A DNA stretch of 64,000 nt from CAYSGX01 sp964518215. GTDB lineage: Bacteria > Bacteroidota > Bacteroidia > Chitinophagales > CAIOSU01. The DNA is taken from positions 26,811 through 90,810 of the forward strand of contig CAZFFP010000004.1 in NCBI GenBank assembly GCA_964518215.1. The letters are read 5' to 3'. Positions 16,923-26,600 of this stretch are shown one piece after another. How positions within the stretch are numbered: the first letter of the stretch is position 1; each line of letters starts with the position of its first letter. The notes under the pieces were generated by a model, which worked only from the letters and a program-made list of their open reading frames with translations, was not told the DNA's origin and ran no database searches. Position numbers and translations under genes: made by a program.

Positions 16923-17765
16923 CTATTTGAAAATAATCAATGGTATATCGCTTTCTGCCGCTAATTGTTTCGAGAAACTTTTTTCGACAAACCGTTGCAA
17001 AAAATTGCGTTCGCGGCTATAAGTCGAAACCAAATCTATATCGTTCTTTTTAATGTAGTCATACACACTTTCTTTAGCGTCTTCTCCTTTTATAATATTG
17101 AAGTGAATGACATTATCGGCTGCTTTCTCCTTAAACTTTCGTTCCAGTTCCGACATTTCAAATTCGTTGATGTGAATAGTGCCTTCGGTGTCCACATGCA
17201 GGCATTCTATATGGGCATTGAAGGGCTTGAAAATTTCAAGTAGCCTGCTCAAAGAAGGCTCATCGGCATCGTTGAAATCTGTAGCATACAATACGCGGGC
17301 AGGTTTATCGCGCCAGCTTCTGTTTTCGGGAACAATCATTACAGGGTAATTGAGCGATTCAATCAAGGGATTTAAAATACTTCCCGAAAGAAATTTCGCA
17401 AACCCGGTGCGATGGTGCGAGCCTAACACTACCAACACGGGTTTAATTTCATCGGCATAAGAAGCAATTTCTTCGCGGGCAAAACCTATATGATTGGTGG
17501 TAGTAATGGTTGCTTTCAGATTTTTTTCTGTCAGGTAGGTTTCCAACTCTTGTTTTAACTCATCGAGACGAAACTGCGAATCTTTCTTCATGCTATCGCT
17601 CAGGTCGCCTACAAATTCGCCCGGCATCATCGGGTCAACTGCCGGAATATGATATACATGAAAAAGAGCCAAACTGAAGTTGCAACGGTCTGCCATGTGA
17701 AGCGCATATTTCGCGGCATTCTTACTGTATTCGGAAAAATCGGTAGGAACCAAAATTGTTTTCAT
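16923..17765 (-). CDS. Tandem universal stress protein
   Basis: 280 residues with two UspA domains (about 1-140 and 150-280). The first starts with KTILVPTDFSEYSKNAAKYA and has the ATP-binding pattern VLGSHHRTGFAKFLSGSI, so it probably binds ATP. The second (ARVLYATDFNDADEPS) lacks the glycine loop and may be structural. The role is stress tolerance; the trigger is unknown. It lies upstream of a Crp/Fnr regulator on the same strand, a pairing often seen in oxygen-limitation responses. Confidence 0.9.
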   Translation of the reverse strand: MKTILVPTDFSEYSKNAAKYALHMADRCNFSLALFHVYHIPAVDPMMPGEFVGDLSDSMKKDSQFRLDELKQELETYLTEKNLKATITTTNHIGFAREEIASYADEIKPVLVVLGSHHRTGFAKFLSGSILNPLIESLNYPVMIVPENRSWRDKPARVLYATDFNDADEPSLSRLLEIFKPFNAHIECLHVDTEGTIHINEFEMSELERKFKEKAADNVIHFNIIKGEDAKESVYDYIKKNDIDLVSTYSRERNFLQRFVEKSFSKQLAAESDIPLIIFK

Positions 17766-17963
17766 AGATAAGGTATTTATGGTTGGGTGATGTATTCAGT
17801 AGCTAAGATAATAAGGGCAATTTTAATAAAGCGGATTAAGGATAAAATCAGATGCCAGAAGTTGAAAATTGCAGGTAACAAGAATATTCCTTACTGCGTT
17901 GAGTAGAGACAGGAAGTTGAAAATTCAGAAAGGTTATTGGCAAACTGGAGTATAAAATCTTCA

Positions 17964-18380
17964 TTATTTGATTCTGAAAGCCAACTGTAATTTTTCCAGA
18001 CTTTTGGAGGTTTGAACATGGGCTTCTATGTAAATGATGTCGCCCGGAGAAGCTTTTTCCAGTATCAGCTTTTTCATTTTGTCATTAATTTGGTCGCCTT
18101 CTCCTTTTTCCGATACAAGGTCTTGCATTTGTTTTCCGAAGGTAACTTCGTTAGAAACAATTCGAATCAGAGAATTATCGCTCTTCAGAAAAACTTCAAT
18201 AGGCATATTCCCTTTAATCCATACTTTCAAATCGTCTAATGATAAAAAGGGGTCTTCAGAATTTTGAGCCATAGTGCCATACTGAAGTAGTAAATCGTTT
18301 TTTACAAAATCGGTTTGAGCATTGCCTGTCATGGCTAAAAATGAAAGCGCCAAAAGCAGTATGAAGTTTTTCATATCCAT
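17964..18380 (-). CDS. Small secreted protein of unknown function
   Basis: 138 residues with a signal peptide (MKNFILLLALSFLAMTGNAQ; the third codon is a second possible ATG at 18374). The mature part is rich in beta strands and acidic or lysine residues. The closing stretch (ASPGDIIYIEAHVQTSKSLEKLQLAFRIK) faintly resembles the beta-sandwich repeats at the end of GldM, but I would not assign it. There are no cysteines after the signal and no sorting tail, so it probably stays in the periplasm. It is divergent from guaA, 100 bp away. Confidence 0.65.
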   Translation of the reverse strand: MDMKNFILLLALSFLAMTGNAQTDFVKNDLLLQYGTMAQNSEDPFLSLDDLKVWIKGNMPIEVFLKSDNSLIRIVSNEVTFGKQMQDLVSEKGEGDQINDKMKKLILEKASPGDIIYIEAHVQTSKSLEKLQLAFRIK

Positions 18381-18444
18381 TGTAATTTAAAATTGAAATT
18401 ACAAATGTTTTTGTTAAGCATTCTTTTTTATTGGGTTGTTATCG

Positions 18445-18473
18445 TTGAGCATTGCGCCTAAAACTTATCTTTG
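18445..18473 (+). promoter_or_regulatory. guaA promoter, near-leaderless
   Basis: TTG (18445-18447), an 18 bp spacer and TATCTTTG (18466-18473) match the Bacteroidota consensus exactly. Transcription should start within about 4-8 bases of 18473, while the ATG of guaA is at 18481. The mRNA is therefore predicted to have little or no leader. The serS gene has the same TATCTTTGCGC element at 45945, 17 bp before its ATG. Confidence 0.65.
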
Positions 18474-18480
18474 CGCCAAC

Positions 18481-20022
18481 ATGAACGAAAAGATTCTCAT
18501 TATAGATTTTGGCTCTCAATACACGCAGTTGATTGCCCGCAGAGTGCGCGAACTCCATGTTTACAGCGAAATTGTTCCTTTCAACAAAATACCCGACATC
18601 GAACCTTCGGTGAAGGGCATTATTTTGTCGGGCAGCCCGTTTTCGGTGGAAGACAAAAACGCACCCGATATTGATGTGGAAGCGCTCATCGCCCAACGCC
18701 CCGTGTTGGGGGTGTGTTATGGCGCGCAGTTGATGGCGAAGAAATTCGGGGGCAGAGTAGCGCCATCGAACAAACGTGAATATGGTCGTGCCAATCTTTT
18801 GAGAATATTCGACAACGAAGATATTTTCAATGGAGTATCAGGGCATTCGCAGGTGTGGATGAGTCATGGCGACACCATTATGCAATTGCCCGAACAGTTT
18901 GAATTGTTATCTTCTACCGGCAGCATCGAAGTGGCGGCATACCGTTCTAAAAAAGATTTGTTTGCGCATCCGGTTTTCGGTTTGCAGTTTCATCCTGAAG
19001 TAACACATTCGCTTGAAGGAAAAATTATTCTCGAAAATTTCCTGAAAAATACTTGCGCCTGCCATGCCGACTGGACTCCCGCTTCGTTTGTCGAAGAAAC
19101 CGTTCAGTCCATAAAAAAACAAGTGGGCGATGAAAAAGTAGTGTTGGGTTTATCGGGTGGTGTTGATTCGAGTGTAGCCGCCTTGTTGATTCACCGCGCT
19201 ATCGGAAAGAATTTATATTGTGTGTTTGTAAACAACGGCTTGCTGCGTAAAAACGAATTTGATGATGTGCTGCATTCGTATCAGGATTTAGGATTGAATG
19301 TGATTGGCGTAGATGCTACGCACGAATTTCTTTCGCAGTTAGAAGGCGTGAGCGACCCCGAGCAAAAGCGCAAAATTATAGGGCGCGTGTTTATAGAAGT
19401 ATTCGACCGCGAAGCGCATAAAATTCAGGAGGTGAAATGGTTAGCGCAAGGCACCATATATCCCGATGTGATTGAATCGGTTTCGGTGCATGGACCTTCG
19501 GCTACCATCAAGTCGCATCATAATGTAGGAGGCTTACCTGAAAAACTGAATCTGAAAGTGATTGAACCATTGCGCTATTTGTTTAAAGACGAAGTGCGCG
19601 AAGCCGGGCGCGAACTGGCATTGCCCCCTAATATTTTGAAACGGCATCCTTTTCCCGGTCCGGGGTTAGCCATTAGAATTATTGGCGCTATCAGCACCGA
19701 AAAAGTAAGAATATTGCAGGAAGCAGATGCCTTGTTCATTAATGGATTGAAAAATCATGGATTGTATGATACGGTGTGGCAGGCAGGAACTATGTTGCTT
19801 CCTGTCCAAAGCGTAGGGGTGATGGGCGATGAGCGCACTTACGAAAATGTGGTGGCACTGCGTGCCGTTACTTCCAACGATGGCATGACGGCCGACTGGT
19901 GTCATTTGCCTTATGGTTTTCTGGCAGAAATTTCGAATGAAATTATCAATAATGTAAAAGGTATTAATCGCGTTGTTTACGACATCAGCTCAAAACCACC
20001 CGCTACCATTGAATGGGAATAA
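18481..20022 (+). CDS. guaA: GMP synthase (glutamine-hydrolysing)
   Basis: GuaA converts XMP to GMP. The 513 residues have the class I glutamine amidotransferase first: nucleophile C79 in LGVCYGAQLM and the His-Glu pair in LQFHPEVTHS. The ATP-pyrophosphatase domain has the P-loop LSGGVDSSVAA. The C-terminal dimerisation domain with HPFPGPGLAIRI and the final KPPATIEWE are standard. The ATG at 18481 gives the conserved MNEKILIIDFGSQYTQLI start; upstream in-frame codons overlap the promoter. The end overlaps the next gene. Confidence 0.97.
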   Translation: MNEKILIIDFGSQYTQLIARRVRELHVYSEIVPFNKIPDIEPSVKGIILSGSPFSVEDKNAPDIDVEALIAQRPVLGVCYGAQLMAKKFGGRVAPSNKREYGRANLLRIFDNEDIFNGVSGHSQVWMSHGDTIMQLPEQFELLSSTGSIEVAAYRSKKDLFAHPVFGLQFHPEVTHSLEGKIILENFLKNTCACHADWTPASFVEETVQSIKKQVGDEKVVLGLSGGVDSSVAALLIHRAIGKNLYCVFVNNGLLRKNEFDDVLHSYQDLGLNVIGVDATHEFLSQLEGVSDPEQKRKIIGRVFIEVFDREAHKIQEVKWLAQGTIYPDVIESVSVHGPSATIKSHHNVGGLPEKLNLKVIEPLRYLFKDEVREAGRELALPPNILKRHPFPGPGLAIRIIGAISTEKVRILQEADALFINGLKNHGLYDTVWQAGTMLLPVQSVGVMGDERTYENVVALRAVTSNDGMTADWCHLPYGFLAEISNEIINNVKGINRVVYDISSKPPATIEWE

Positions 20023-21352
20023 ATACATAGCATCATTTATATTACTCCTCATCTTAAGTTGTATAGTATGGGAGAGCTTTGCACAGGACGGTCCGGGCAG
20101 AAAGCGCAAGTTCGGGCAGGTGGAAGAAGAGTTTGTGTTGCCCGCCATCAGAACCGATTTAGATACTGTTTTGAAACAGGATACAACAGTTGTAATGGAT
20201 GCTGAAGTTTTCCGCGCTCCAAAAACCACATTGAATATTTCGCTGCTCCTGCCATTTTTTTCAGACAGTATTACTGTAGAAGGAGATACCGGAGTTTCGG
20301 GTTATGATATTCTTAAAAGCAGAATGGCGCTCGATTTATATCAGGGCGTGAAATTCGCGTTAGACAGTCTGACGCAACAGGGTTATTCATTTCATCTCCA
20401 TGTTTTCGATACCAAGCAAAGCGAGAATAAACTGCAACAGATTCTTGCTAATCCTTCGCTCAGACATTCAGACCTGATTATCGGTCCGGTTTATAACAGC
20501 TTGATTACTCCTGCCGCCCACTTTGCCAAACTACATCAGATTCCTTTAGTGTCTCCGCTTTCGCCCGGAGAATACCTGACCGACAACAATCCGTTTTTCT
20601 ACATGGCAAACCCGGGTTTAGAGGCTCATTGCAAAGCGTTGGTGAATTTCGCGAAGCAACAATTTTATAAAGACAATATTATTCTTATCAGTGCGGCAGC
20701 CGATAAAGAAATGGCTCCGCTGTTCAAACAATTTTTACAAAGTGAATACGGAAGCAGTATTACATACAAAGAGTTGCTGAATAATGCCGGAAAATATATG
20801 GATGCCAAAGGACAAGACCCTTCACTCGATTTGAAAAGTCGCCTTCGCAGCGAAACCACCAACGTCATTCTTGTAGCATCAATAGATATGTCGCTGGTGC
20901 ATCAGTTAAGCAGGGAATTGTTTTCGTTATCGAAAGATTATCCTATTGTGGTGTTGGGTTTACCGGTTTGGAATCCTGAAAACGATTTGCGATTGGATTA
21001 CATGAGTAAAATCAATGTGCATTTTACACAGGCATCTTATGTTACCGATACGTTTTTTTACAATTCAGCATTTGCAGAAAATTTTTTAGAAACCTATAAG
21101 CATTTGCCCAACGAAAACAACTTCAAGGGCTTCGATATCGCCTGGCATTTTTGCAATGCTATTTTGAATCATGGCAATCAAACAGATGCCATTGCGGCTT
21201 ATGATGTCAATCCTCTAAATCATACCTCATTTAATTTTCAAGCAGTTTATTCCAAAGGCTCTTTTGAAGAGCCTACCGTGTTTTTGTATTACGAAAATCA
21301 ACGCTTACACTTGTTCAAATATAAAAATGACGGATTGATAAGGATGAGGTAG
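20009..21352 (+). CDS. Periplasmic-binding-protein-like (type I, LivJ/AmiC-like) secreted protein
   Basis: About 447 residues with a signal peptide (NGNKYIASFILLLILSCIVWESFAQ) and a two-lobed type I periplasmic binding fold. Family patterns are LNISLLLPFFSD, YQGVKFALDSL, LIIGPVYNSLITPAAHFAKLHQIPLVSPLSP and VILVASIDMSLVHQLSRELF. No transporter genes are next to it. In Bacteroidota such proteins often carry a LysM domain; none is seen here. There is no ATG at the N-terminus; the TTG at 20009 gives the best signal peptide and overlaps the end of guaA by 14 bp, so the two are probably co-transcribed. The ligand is unknown. Confidence 0.75.
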   Translation: MNGNKYIASFILLLILSCIVWESFAQDGPGRKRKFGQVEEEFVLPAIRTDLDTVLKQDTTVVMDAEVFRAPKTTLNISLLLPFFSDSITVEGDTGVSGYDILKSRMALDLYQGVKFALDSLTQQGYSFHLHVFDTKQSENKLQQILANPSLRHSDLIIGPVYNSLITPAAHFAKLHQIPLVSPLSPGEYLTDNNPFFYMANPGLEAHCKALVNFAKQQFYKDNIILISAAADKEMAPLFKQFLQSEYGSSITYKELLNNAGKYMDAKGQDPSLDLKSRLRSETTNVILVASIDMSLVHQLSRELFSLSKDYPIVVLGLPVWNPENDLRLDYMSKINVHFTQASYVTDTFFYNSAFAENFLETYKHLPNENNFKGFDIAWHFCNAILNHGNQTDAIAAYDVNPLNHTSFNFQAVYSKGSFEEPTVFLYYENQRLHLFKYKNDGLIRMR

Positions 21353-21794
21353 GATATTGTGTAAAGAGGCAGTTAGCCATTTGCCATCAACAATACTTTG
21401 TTCATTCTGAGAGAACCACCCCCGAAATATGGGGCTGCCTGTTGAATATGACAATTAAGTTCCACCCCCTGCCCCCGCCAGCGTGAGACAAAGGTTCACC
21501 TAAATTTCAAACATATTTTCTCAATCATTCTTGTAGTGTTTTCAAACCTATAATTAGCAATAGGAAAAATCATGTCCTCCGCTGGCAGCCTGTCCCGCAC
21601 TTGTTGCGGGAGAGGTGTTTCGCCAAAGGCGGAGCGGAGGTGGAACAATTCAAGTAATCTCAGAAATCTGTCATTGGTAGCTTGTCGAAGTACAATTTTT
21701 TTTCAAAGTATTCATGGTTCGATAAACTCACCATGTTAGAATTTTGAAGCAGCCTCATTTTAGTGTAAGAAAAGGAAGGAAATATCCAAAGTGT
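21353..21794. other. Intergenic region with structured repeats
   Basis: 442 bp without a gene. It is noticeably more GC-rich than the other spacers, between about 21460 and 21645, and that part is a nested set of inverted repeats (next entry). The rest shows nothing I can name. Confidence 0.6.
21459..21646. repeat. Nested inverted-repeat element with a three-way-junction fold
   Basis: The outer arms are GTTCCACC (21459-21466) and GGTGGAAC (21639-21646). Inside, CCTCCGCT (21576-21583) pairs with AGCGGAGG (21633-21640), enclosing two perfect hairpins: TCCCGCA-CTTGT-TGCGGGA (21593-21611) and CGCC-AAA-GGCG (21621-21631). The two outer stems share bases, so they would be alternatives. A second copy of the TCCCG hairpin with its flanking AGCCTG lies on the other strand at 62312. 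It is probably a dispersed intergenic repeat; a structured RNA is possible. Confidence 0.55.
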
Positions 21795-22313
21795 TCAAGG
21801 ATAATTCTGATTTTCGCGCTGCTCGATGTGATAAATTGTCAGGACTTTTTCCTTTCCATTTACGGTGTAAAATACTGCTGCCAATCCATCGTATGCAATA
21901 TTGTTTTTTATTTCGGGTGCCGACTTTGGTTGTGTATCAGGCGTTCTAAATCTTTCCTCGCTTTTGTCCACATCTATCAGTACAAGAAATTCGGTGTATT
22001 TTTCTTTAATGGTTTTCTTGCAGTTAAACTCATCATTGATGTATTGTTCCGAAATTTTCAATGGAAAAAATTGATTTCCTATTCTGATTTTGCATGGTAT
22101 TATTTCATGTTTGGAATTCCTACTTTTAAACAAGAACCGGTATTTGGTTCCCGAACGTCCGTAAACACCACCGTTCCAGTGGTAGAAAAATCCGCTTACA
22201 TATTGAAGTGTTGCGTTTTTTGAAGTGTTCTTTCTGGCTGAATTATTTTGTCCGAAAACAGCATGAGAAAGTAAAAACAACGCAATGGCAAAAAGTAAAA
22301 ATGAACGTGCCAT
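21795..22313 (-). CDS. Secreted protein of unknown function
   Basis: 172 residues with a clear signal peptide (RSFLLFAIALFLLSHAVFGQ). The mature protein is basic and beta-rich (YVSGFFYHWNGGVYGRSGTKYRFLFKSR, FYTVNGKEKVLTIYHI) with two cysteines. I do not recognise a family. It follows porU-porV on the same strand with 29 bp between, so it may be the third gene of that operon and could be a T9SS accessory or a cargo gene without a sorting tail. An overlapping frame on the plus strand has no protein-like features. Confidence 0.7.
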   Translation of the reverse strand: MARSFLLFAIALFLLSHAVFGQNNSARKNTSKNATLQYVSGFFYHWNGGVYGRSGTKYRFLFKSRNSKHEIIPCKIRIGNQFFPLKISEQYINDEFNCKKTIKEKYTEFLVLIDVDKSEERFRTPDTQPKSAPEIKNNIAYDGLAAVFYTVNGKEKVLTIYHIEQRENQNYP

Positions 22314-22342
22314 AAACTTTCACAAAAATATGCGGTGCTTAC

Positions 22343-23617
22343 TTAATTCAAACTTCCATCTACCGGAACCGCTTCTTGTTTTTCTTTGGCTTTGTCGAAG
22401 TTGAATAATAGCGTGAAGCGCATAGTATTATCCAATGGGTTGCGCAATGGGGTGGTGGGAACCAGATAAGAAAAATCTATTCCGAAAACGCTATAACGCA
22501 AACCAATACCGAGCGATAAAAACCTTCTTCTGCCTTTATCGGGATGCTCGTAAAAATAACCGGCACGAACGGCAAACAACTGGTCGTACCAATACTCACC
22601 GCCAACACCAATAGTAAACTCACTCATTTCTTCCCTAAATCCTCCGGGGGCATCGGAAAAGGAACCGAAGATGGCTCCCGGTACAGATTTTTCACGAAAG
22701 TCGGCAACACCACTTCCGTTGGTATCATACTTAGGGTTTTCGACCACATTGCCGTTTTCATCAATAATAAACTGACTCACCGGTGTAGGAACCAAAAGTT
22801 TGTTCACATCGAAAGCAATGGTGAACTGATTATATTGGTCGAAATCAATGCTGTATTTAGCACCAAGTCCCATATTCATAGGAATGAAATCTCTTTCGGC
22901 AGAACTGGTGTAGGTAATCTTACTTCCCAAATTGGAAAAATTTAAGCCCAAAGCAAAATTGCTGTTCATTTTTCCGAGGTCAATATCCTTGTTGTAATAA
23001 AAAGCAATATCTGAAGAAACTGCTGTTCCGGGACGAATAGCAACCCCCTGAATGGTTTGTCCGCTGGCAAGGTTGGAATAAATGAATCGCATTCCGATAG
23101 AAGCTGAAAAGCCTGTAGCCAACATGCGAGAATATGCGGCATCTAAAGCAAATTCGTTAGGTTTAAAAGTGCCTATTTCATCGCCTATTACGTTGGTGAA
23201 AGTGATCGAACCCAAAGAAAAATATCTGATGGAGCCGCCAATTGCCTGATTCTCGTTTTTGCCGAATTTGGCATATCCGGTAGCATGAGCCAGATAAATA
23301 TCATTCACTAAAGACCGCAACCAGGGCACATAGCTCAGCGATACTCCGTAAGGCTTGTCGGCAAAAGCTAATTTGGCAGGGTTGTGAAACATGGAATTGG
23401 CATCGGGTGTAATAGCTAAGCCTACATCGCCCATAGCGCCTGAACGGGCATCGGGTGTAATGCGTAAAAAAGGCACCGATGTGGTGATGGGTAATGATTC
23501 GTCTCCTTTATTGCCAATGCCTAAACCACCGGTTTGAGCGAAGGAAACTGTTGCTGGAATGATGGCAAGGAAACTCAGTATGAGTAAAGAGATTTTTTTC
23601 ACGTTCGTTATATTCAT
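22343..23617 (-). CDS. porV: Type IX secretion outer membrane protein PorV
   Basis: PorV (LptO) is an outer-membrane beta-barrel that collects cargo at the T9SS translocon and carries it to the PorU attachment complex. The 424 residues start with a signal peptide (to about 28) and show the family block VPFLRITPDARSGAMGDVGLA, then NSMFHNPAKLAF and the long barrel (SVFGIDFSYLVPTTPLRNPLDNTMRFTL at the end). It lies 21 bp after porU on the same strand, the conserved order. The loop NGSGVADFREKSVPGAIFGSFSDAPGG is probably extracellular. Confidence 0.94.
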   Translation of the reverse strand: MNITNVKKISLLILSFLAIIPATVSFAQTGGLGIGNKGDESLPITTSVPFLRITPDARSGAMGDVGLAITPDANSMFHNPAKLAFADKPYGVSLSYVPWLRSLVNDIYLAHATGYAKFGKNENQAIGGSIRYFSLGSITFTNVIGDEIGTFKPNEFALDAAYSRMLATGFSASIGMRFIYSNLASGQTIQGVAIRPGTAVSSDIAFYYNKDIDLGKMNSNFALGLNFSNLGSKITYTSSAERDFIPMNMGLGAKYSIDFDQYNQFTIAFDVNKLLVPTPVSQFIIDENGNVVENPKYDTNGSGVADFREKSVPGAIFGSFSDAPGGFREEMSEFTIGVGGEYWYDQLFAVRAGYFYEHPDKGRRRFLSLGIGLRYSVFGIDFSYLVPTTPLRNPLDNTMRFTLLFNFDKAKEKQEAVPVDGSLN

Positions 23618-23638
23618 GAATCAATGATGCGTTCAAAA

Positions 23639-26600
23639 TTATTTCAAAATAACTAATTTTTCAAACTTGTGGGCGGAAGCCCCGTCTAACAGGCTGCGCA
23701 CATTCAGTTTGTAAACATAAACTCCGCGCCCGATGCGGTCGCCAAAATCGTCTAAGCCATCCCACTTTACGTTGTCTATCCTGTAACCATCGCTCAACAT
23801 TTCCTGTTCAATGGTTTTTACCAACTTGCCCGATACGGTAAATATTTTCACCTGAACAAACAGCGGTTGTCCCGGTTTATTGTGTTCAAACTGAAAAGAG
23901 GTGCTCGTGGTGAATGGATTCGGATAATTCAACACATGCGCCAAAGCTATTTCTGCCGATGACGAAACTACAAATTCCGTGTATCCTTCCGATGAGTTGT
24001 TATACACATCCCAAGCCTTCACCCGTATAGTGCGCCTGCCTTCGGGTAATCTTCGCAGCGGATAACGCACTTCGCCTTTCTGATAATTATCTAATTCTGC
24101 CTGATAATATTGGTTGAGCACATAAGTGCTTTGTGTATTTTGATCCAACACTCCGGTAATATCGTGCCCGATGCCGCTGCCTACGGTGTTGATGCCGTTT
24201 TCATCTTCTAACTGAACAATGAGTATGGGGCTGTCATCGGTAATGCCACCAAACACAAATTTCTCATCGTTCATGTAGATTTTTATTTCGGGACCTTTAT
24301 TGTCCACCGCAAACGAGTCTGCGGTTCCGCCTACTATTACGGGGCTGCTGCCATGAGCATCGTAAATGCCATTTTCGGCATATAAACTAATTTTTCCCGG
24401 TCCATAAGTGTATGAAATATCTTTTGGAACCACGAAGGTGAAAGAAAATTCTCCATTCGTAACACTCGCTTTGCCTCGATAAATAATGTTTCTGTAAAGC
24501 CCGAAATTTCTGACATTGCTGCCGCTTATGTTTGCCAGTGTTTGAATGGTGGAAGGTTTATCGAAAATGGTAGGATATGCCCTTCCGTTAAAATTATCGA
24601 GTTTGTTTCCGAACAAATCGCGCACTTCGCCTGTGATAGTTACTTTGCTGAGTGCGCGCAGCGTGTCGGTAATTACAGAGCGAATACCGGTAATAGTTAT
24701 TACACTTACATTTTGCCTCGGATAGTTCATCACCACCGATGGGTCTCCTAACAAGGCAAACTTTCTAAGATTGGTATCATCGCTGACATTGAGTATCTGA
24801 TTTTTGGCAGTAGTCATTACTTGACCAATAGAAGGATAATTGGTAAAGCTATGCTCAAATACATTGCGCATAAAAGCATTATTGAGCGTGTAATTAGCGC
24901 TGGCAAAAACTAAGCGCAAAGTAGTTACCATGGCAATGGCTCCTCCTCTTGGGCTTAATAAAACCAATTCGCCTGCCGATGTAAAAGCGGGGTCGTCAAA
25001 TTTGCTGAATTCGCAGGTGGCAGTAACAAATACCGGTAGTTTATCAATGTTTTCCCAAGAGTTAATGTCATTAATGGTTAACACTCTTTCATGTGTCCAG
25101 CCGTTTACGCCACCATGCCCGATAAAATTCACCAATAAGGCTCCCGAGAAAATTTTTCTATTGATAGCATCGTTCACATCGGGATAACGGTTGCCTCCCG
25201 GAGTAGCCACCATATTGTAGGCATCTAAATAAATTTTGTCAATATTATAATTGGCGTGAAAGGTATCAATGTAAGAGGATATTCTTTCCGCATCATTACT
25301 ATGAATATTGTTATCGCCATCATCAGCCACAAAACACAATTCGTTGCGCCAACTGCCCAGCGATGCTGTGGATTGATACACTTTTATTTTATTGATAACC
25401 GCCTGCGCTTCTGAAGAATTTTTCACAGGCAATCTGCCAATGGCAATGTCTAAATAATCGTTATTGTCTATCATGGAGCCGCCTTCGCTTTCATCTAAAC
25501 AACCGAAATAGTCGTCAGTATTAAAAGTGGCAATGGGGCTTAATGATGCAGGGCTTTGATAGGTAGGTGCAAAGTTGGTATTGTTGCTCAGGCGGTCTTT
25601 AAAATCATAAGAAGCATCGCCAAACAGCAATAAGTATTTAGGCATTTGAGAAGTATCGCTTCCGGCTTTATCATATACCATGCGAACAAAGTCTCTGATA
25701 GCCGAAATATCGGGAGTGCCTGAAGAAAATTCATTATAAATCTCACCCACTTTTGCCACCTTCACGCTCATATTGTTTTGCTGAATGTGGTAGGTTGCCA
25801 GCGATATGGCATCATTATATAAGGCATTGTTGGTAATGATAATCATTTGCGGCTGTCCGAATGAATGAAGGTTTTGGTTATCAATTTTTCCAACCGCTGT
25901 GGGAGCCGAAAAAGAAGCATTATCGTAAAAAGCCACAAACTCCTTAAGGTTATCGGTGGCAACTGAAAACTCTGCTGTGTTTCCACTCATGCTATGATTT
26001 ATCTGAAAAGGATTCATCGGGTCTGTAACATCCCAAATACGCAAATTGCCCGAAACATTCTGCAAACGGAATAAGGAAAGGTTACCCGCACCTACCGAAT
26101 TTTTATCTCTGAACTGTAATTGATTGCCTGCCATAGTGAGGTTGCGTCTGGCATTGAGAGATATATAATTAATGTATCCTTCGGCACTCGATGAAGGATT
26201 TGAAAACTGCACCCGAAGGGTAATATTGCCTGAATTTGAATTGAAAGAAGTGAATTTGATGCTTTCTGTTGCATAAGGCTGTGTGTATTCCGCTCCAACT
26301 GTGTTGATTGTTTCCGTATGAAAAACCTGCCCGTTGGCGCTCAAATTAAAAGTGCTTGTAGCGGTAGTAGAGCGGGCTGCCAATGCCGACTTAACCAATA
26401 CCGGTGAAGAGGCATCTATATTCGGAAAATCAAAATTGAAATCGCGACTGGTAATGCTGAAATTAAAAATATCGCCATACCACTCTCTGCCCGATTGCAA
26501 GAAATTATACTCGTCATTTTCATGAAATCGAAAATCGTCAAAAGTGCTCACCGTAACATTCGGATTGCCTACAGAGCTTACGCCCGAAATTCTTTTCCCC

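Noticed and set aside
17850..17940. Direct repeat GAAGTTGAAAATT (about 17860 and 17911)
   Set aside because: Two copies of an AT-rich 13-mer in an AT-rich spacer, without symmetry or a nearby start; not strong enough to call a regulatory site.
21744..22223. 159-codon open frame on the plus strand
   Set aside because: It runs antisense to the 172-residue secreted protein, which has a clear signal peptide; the antisense frame is rich in Cys and Phe and looks like a shadow.
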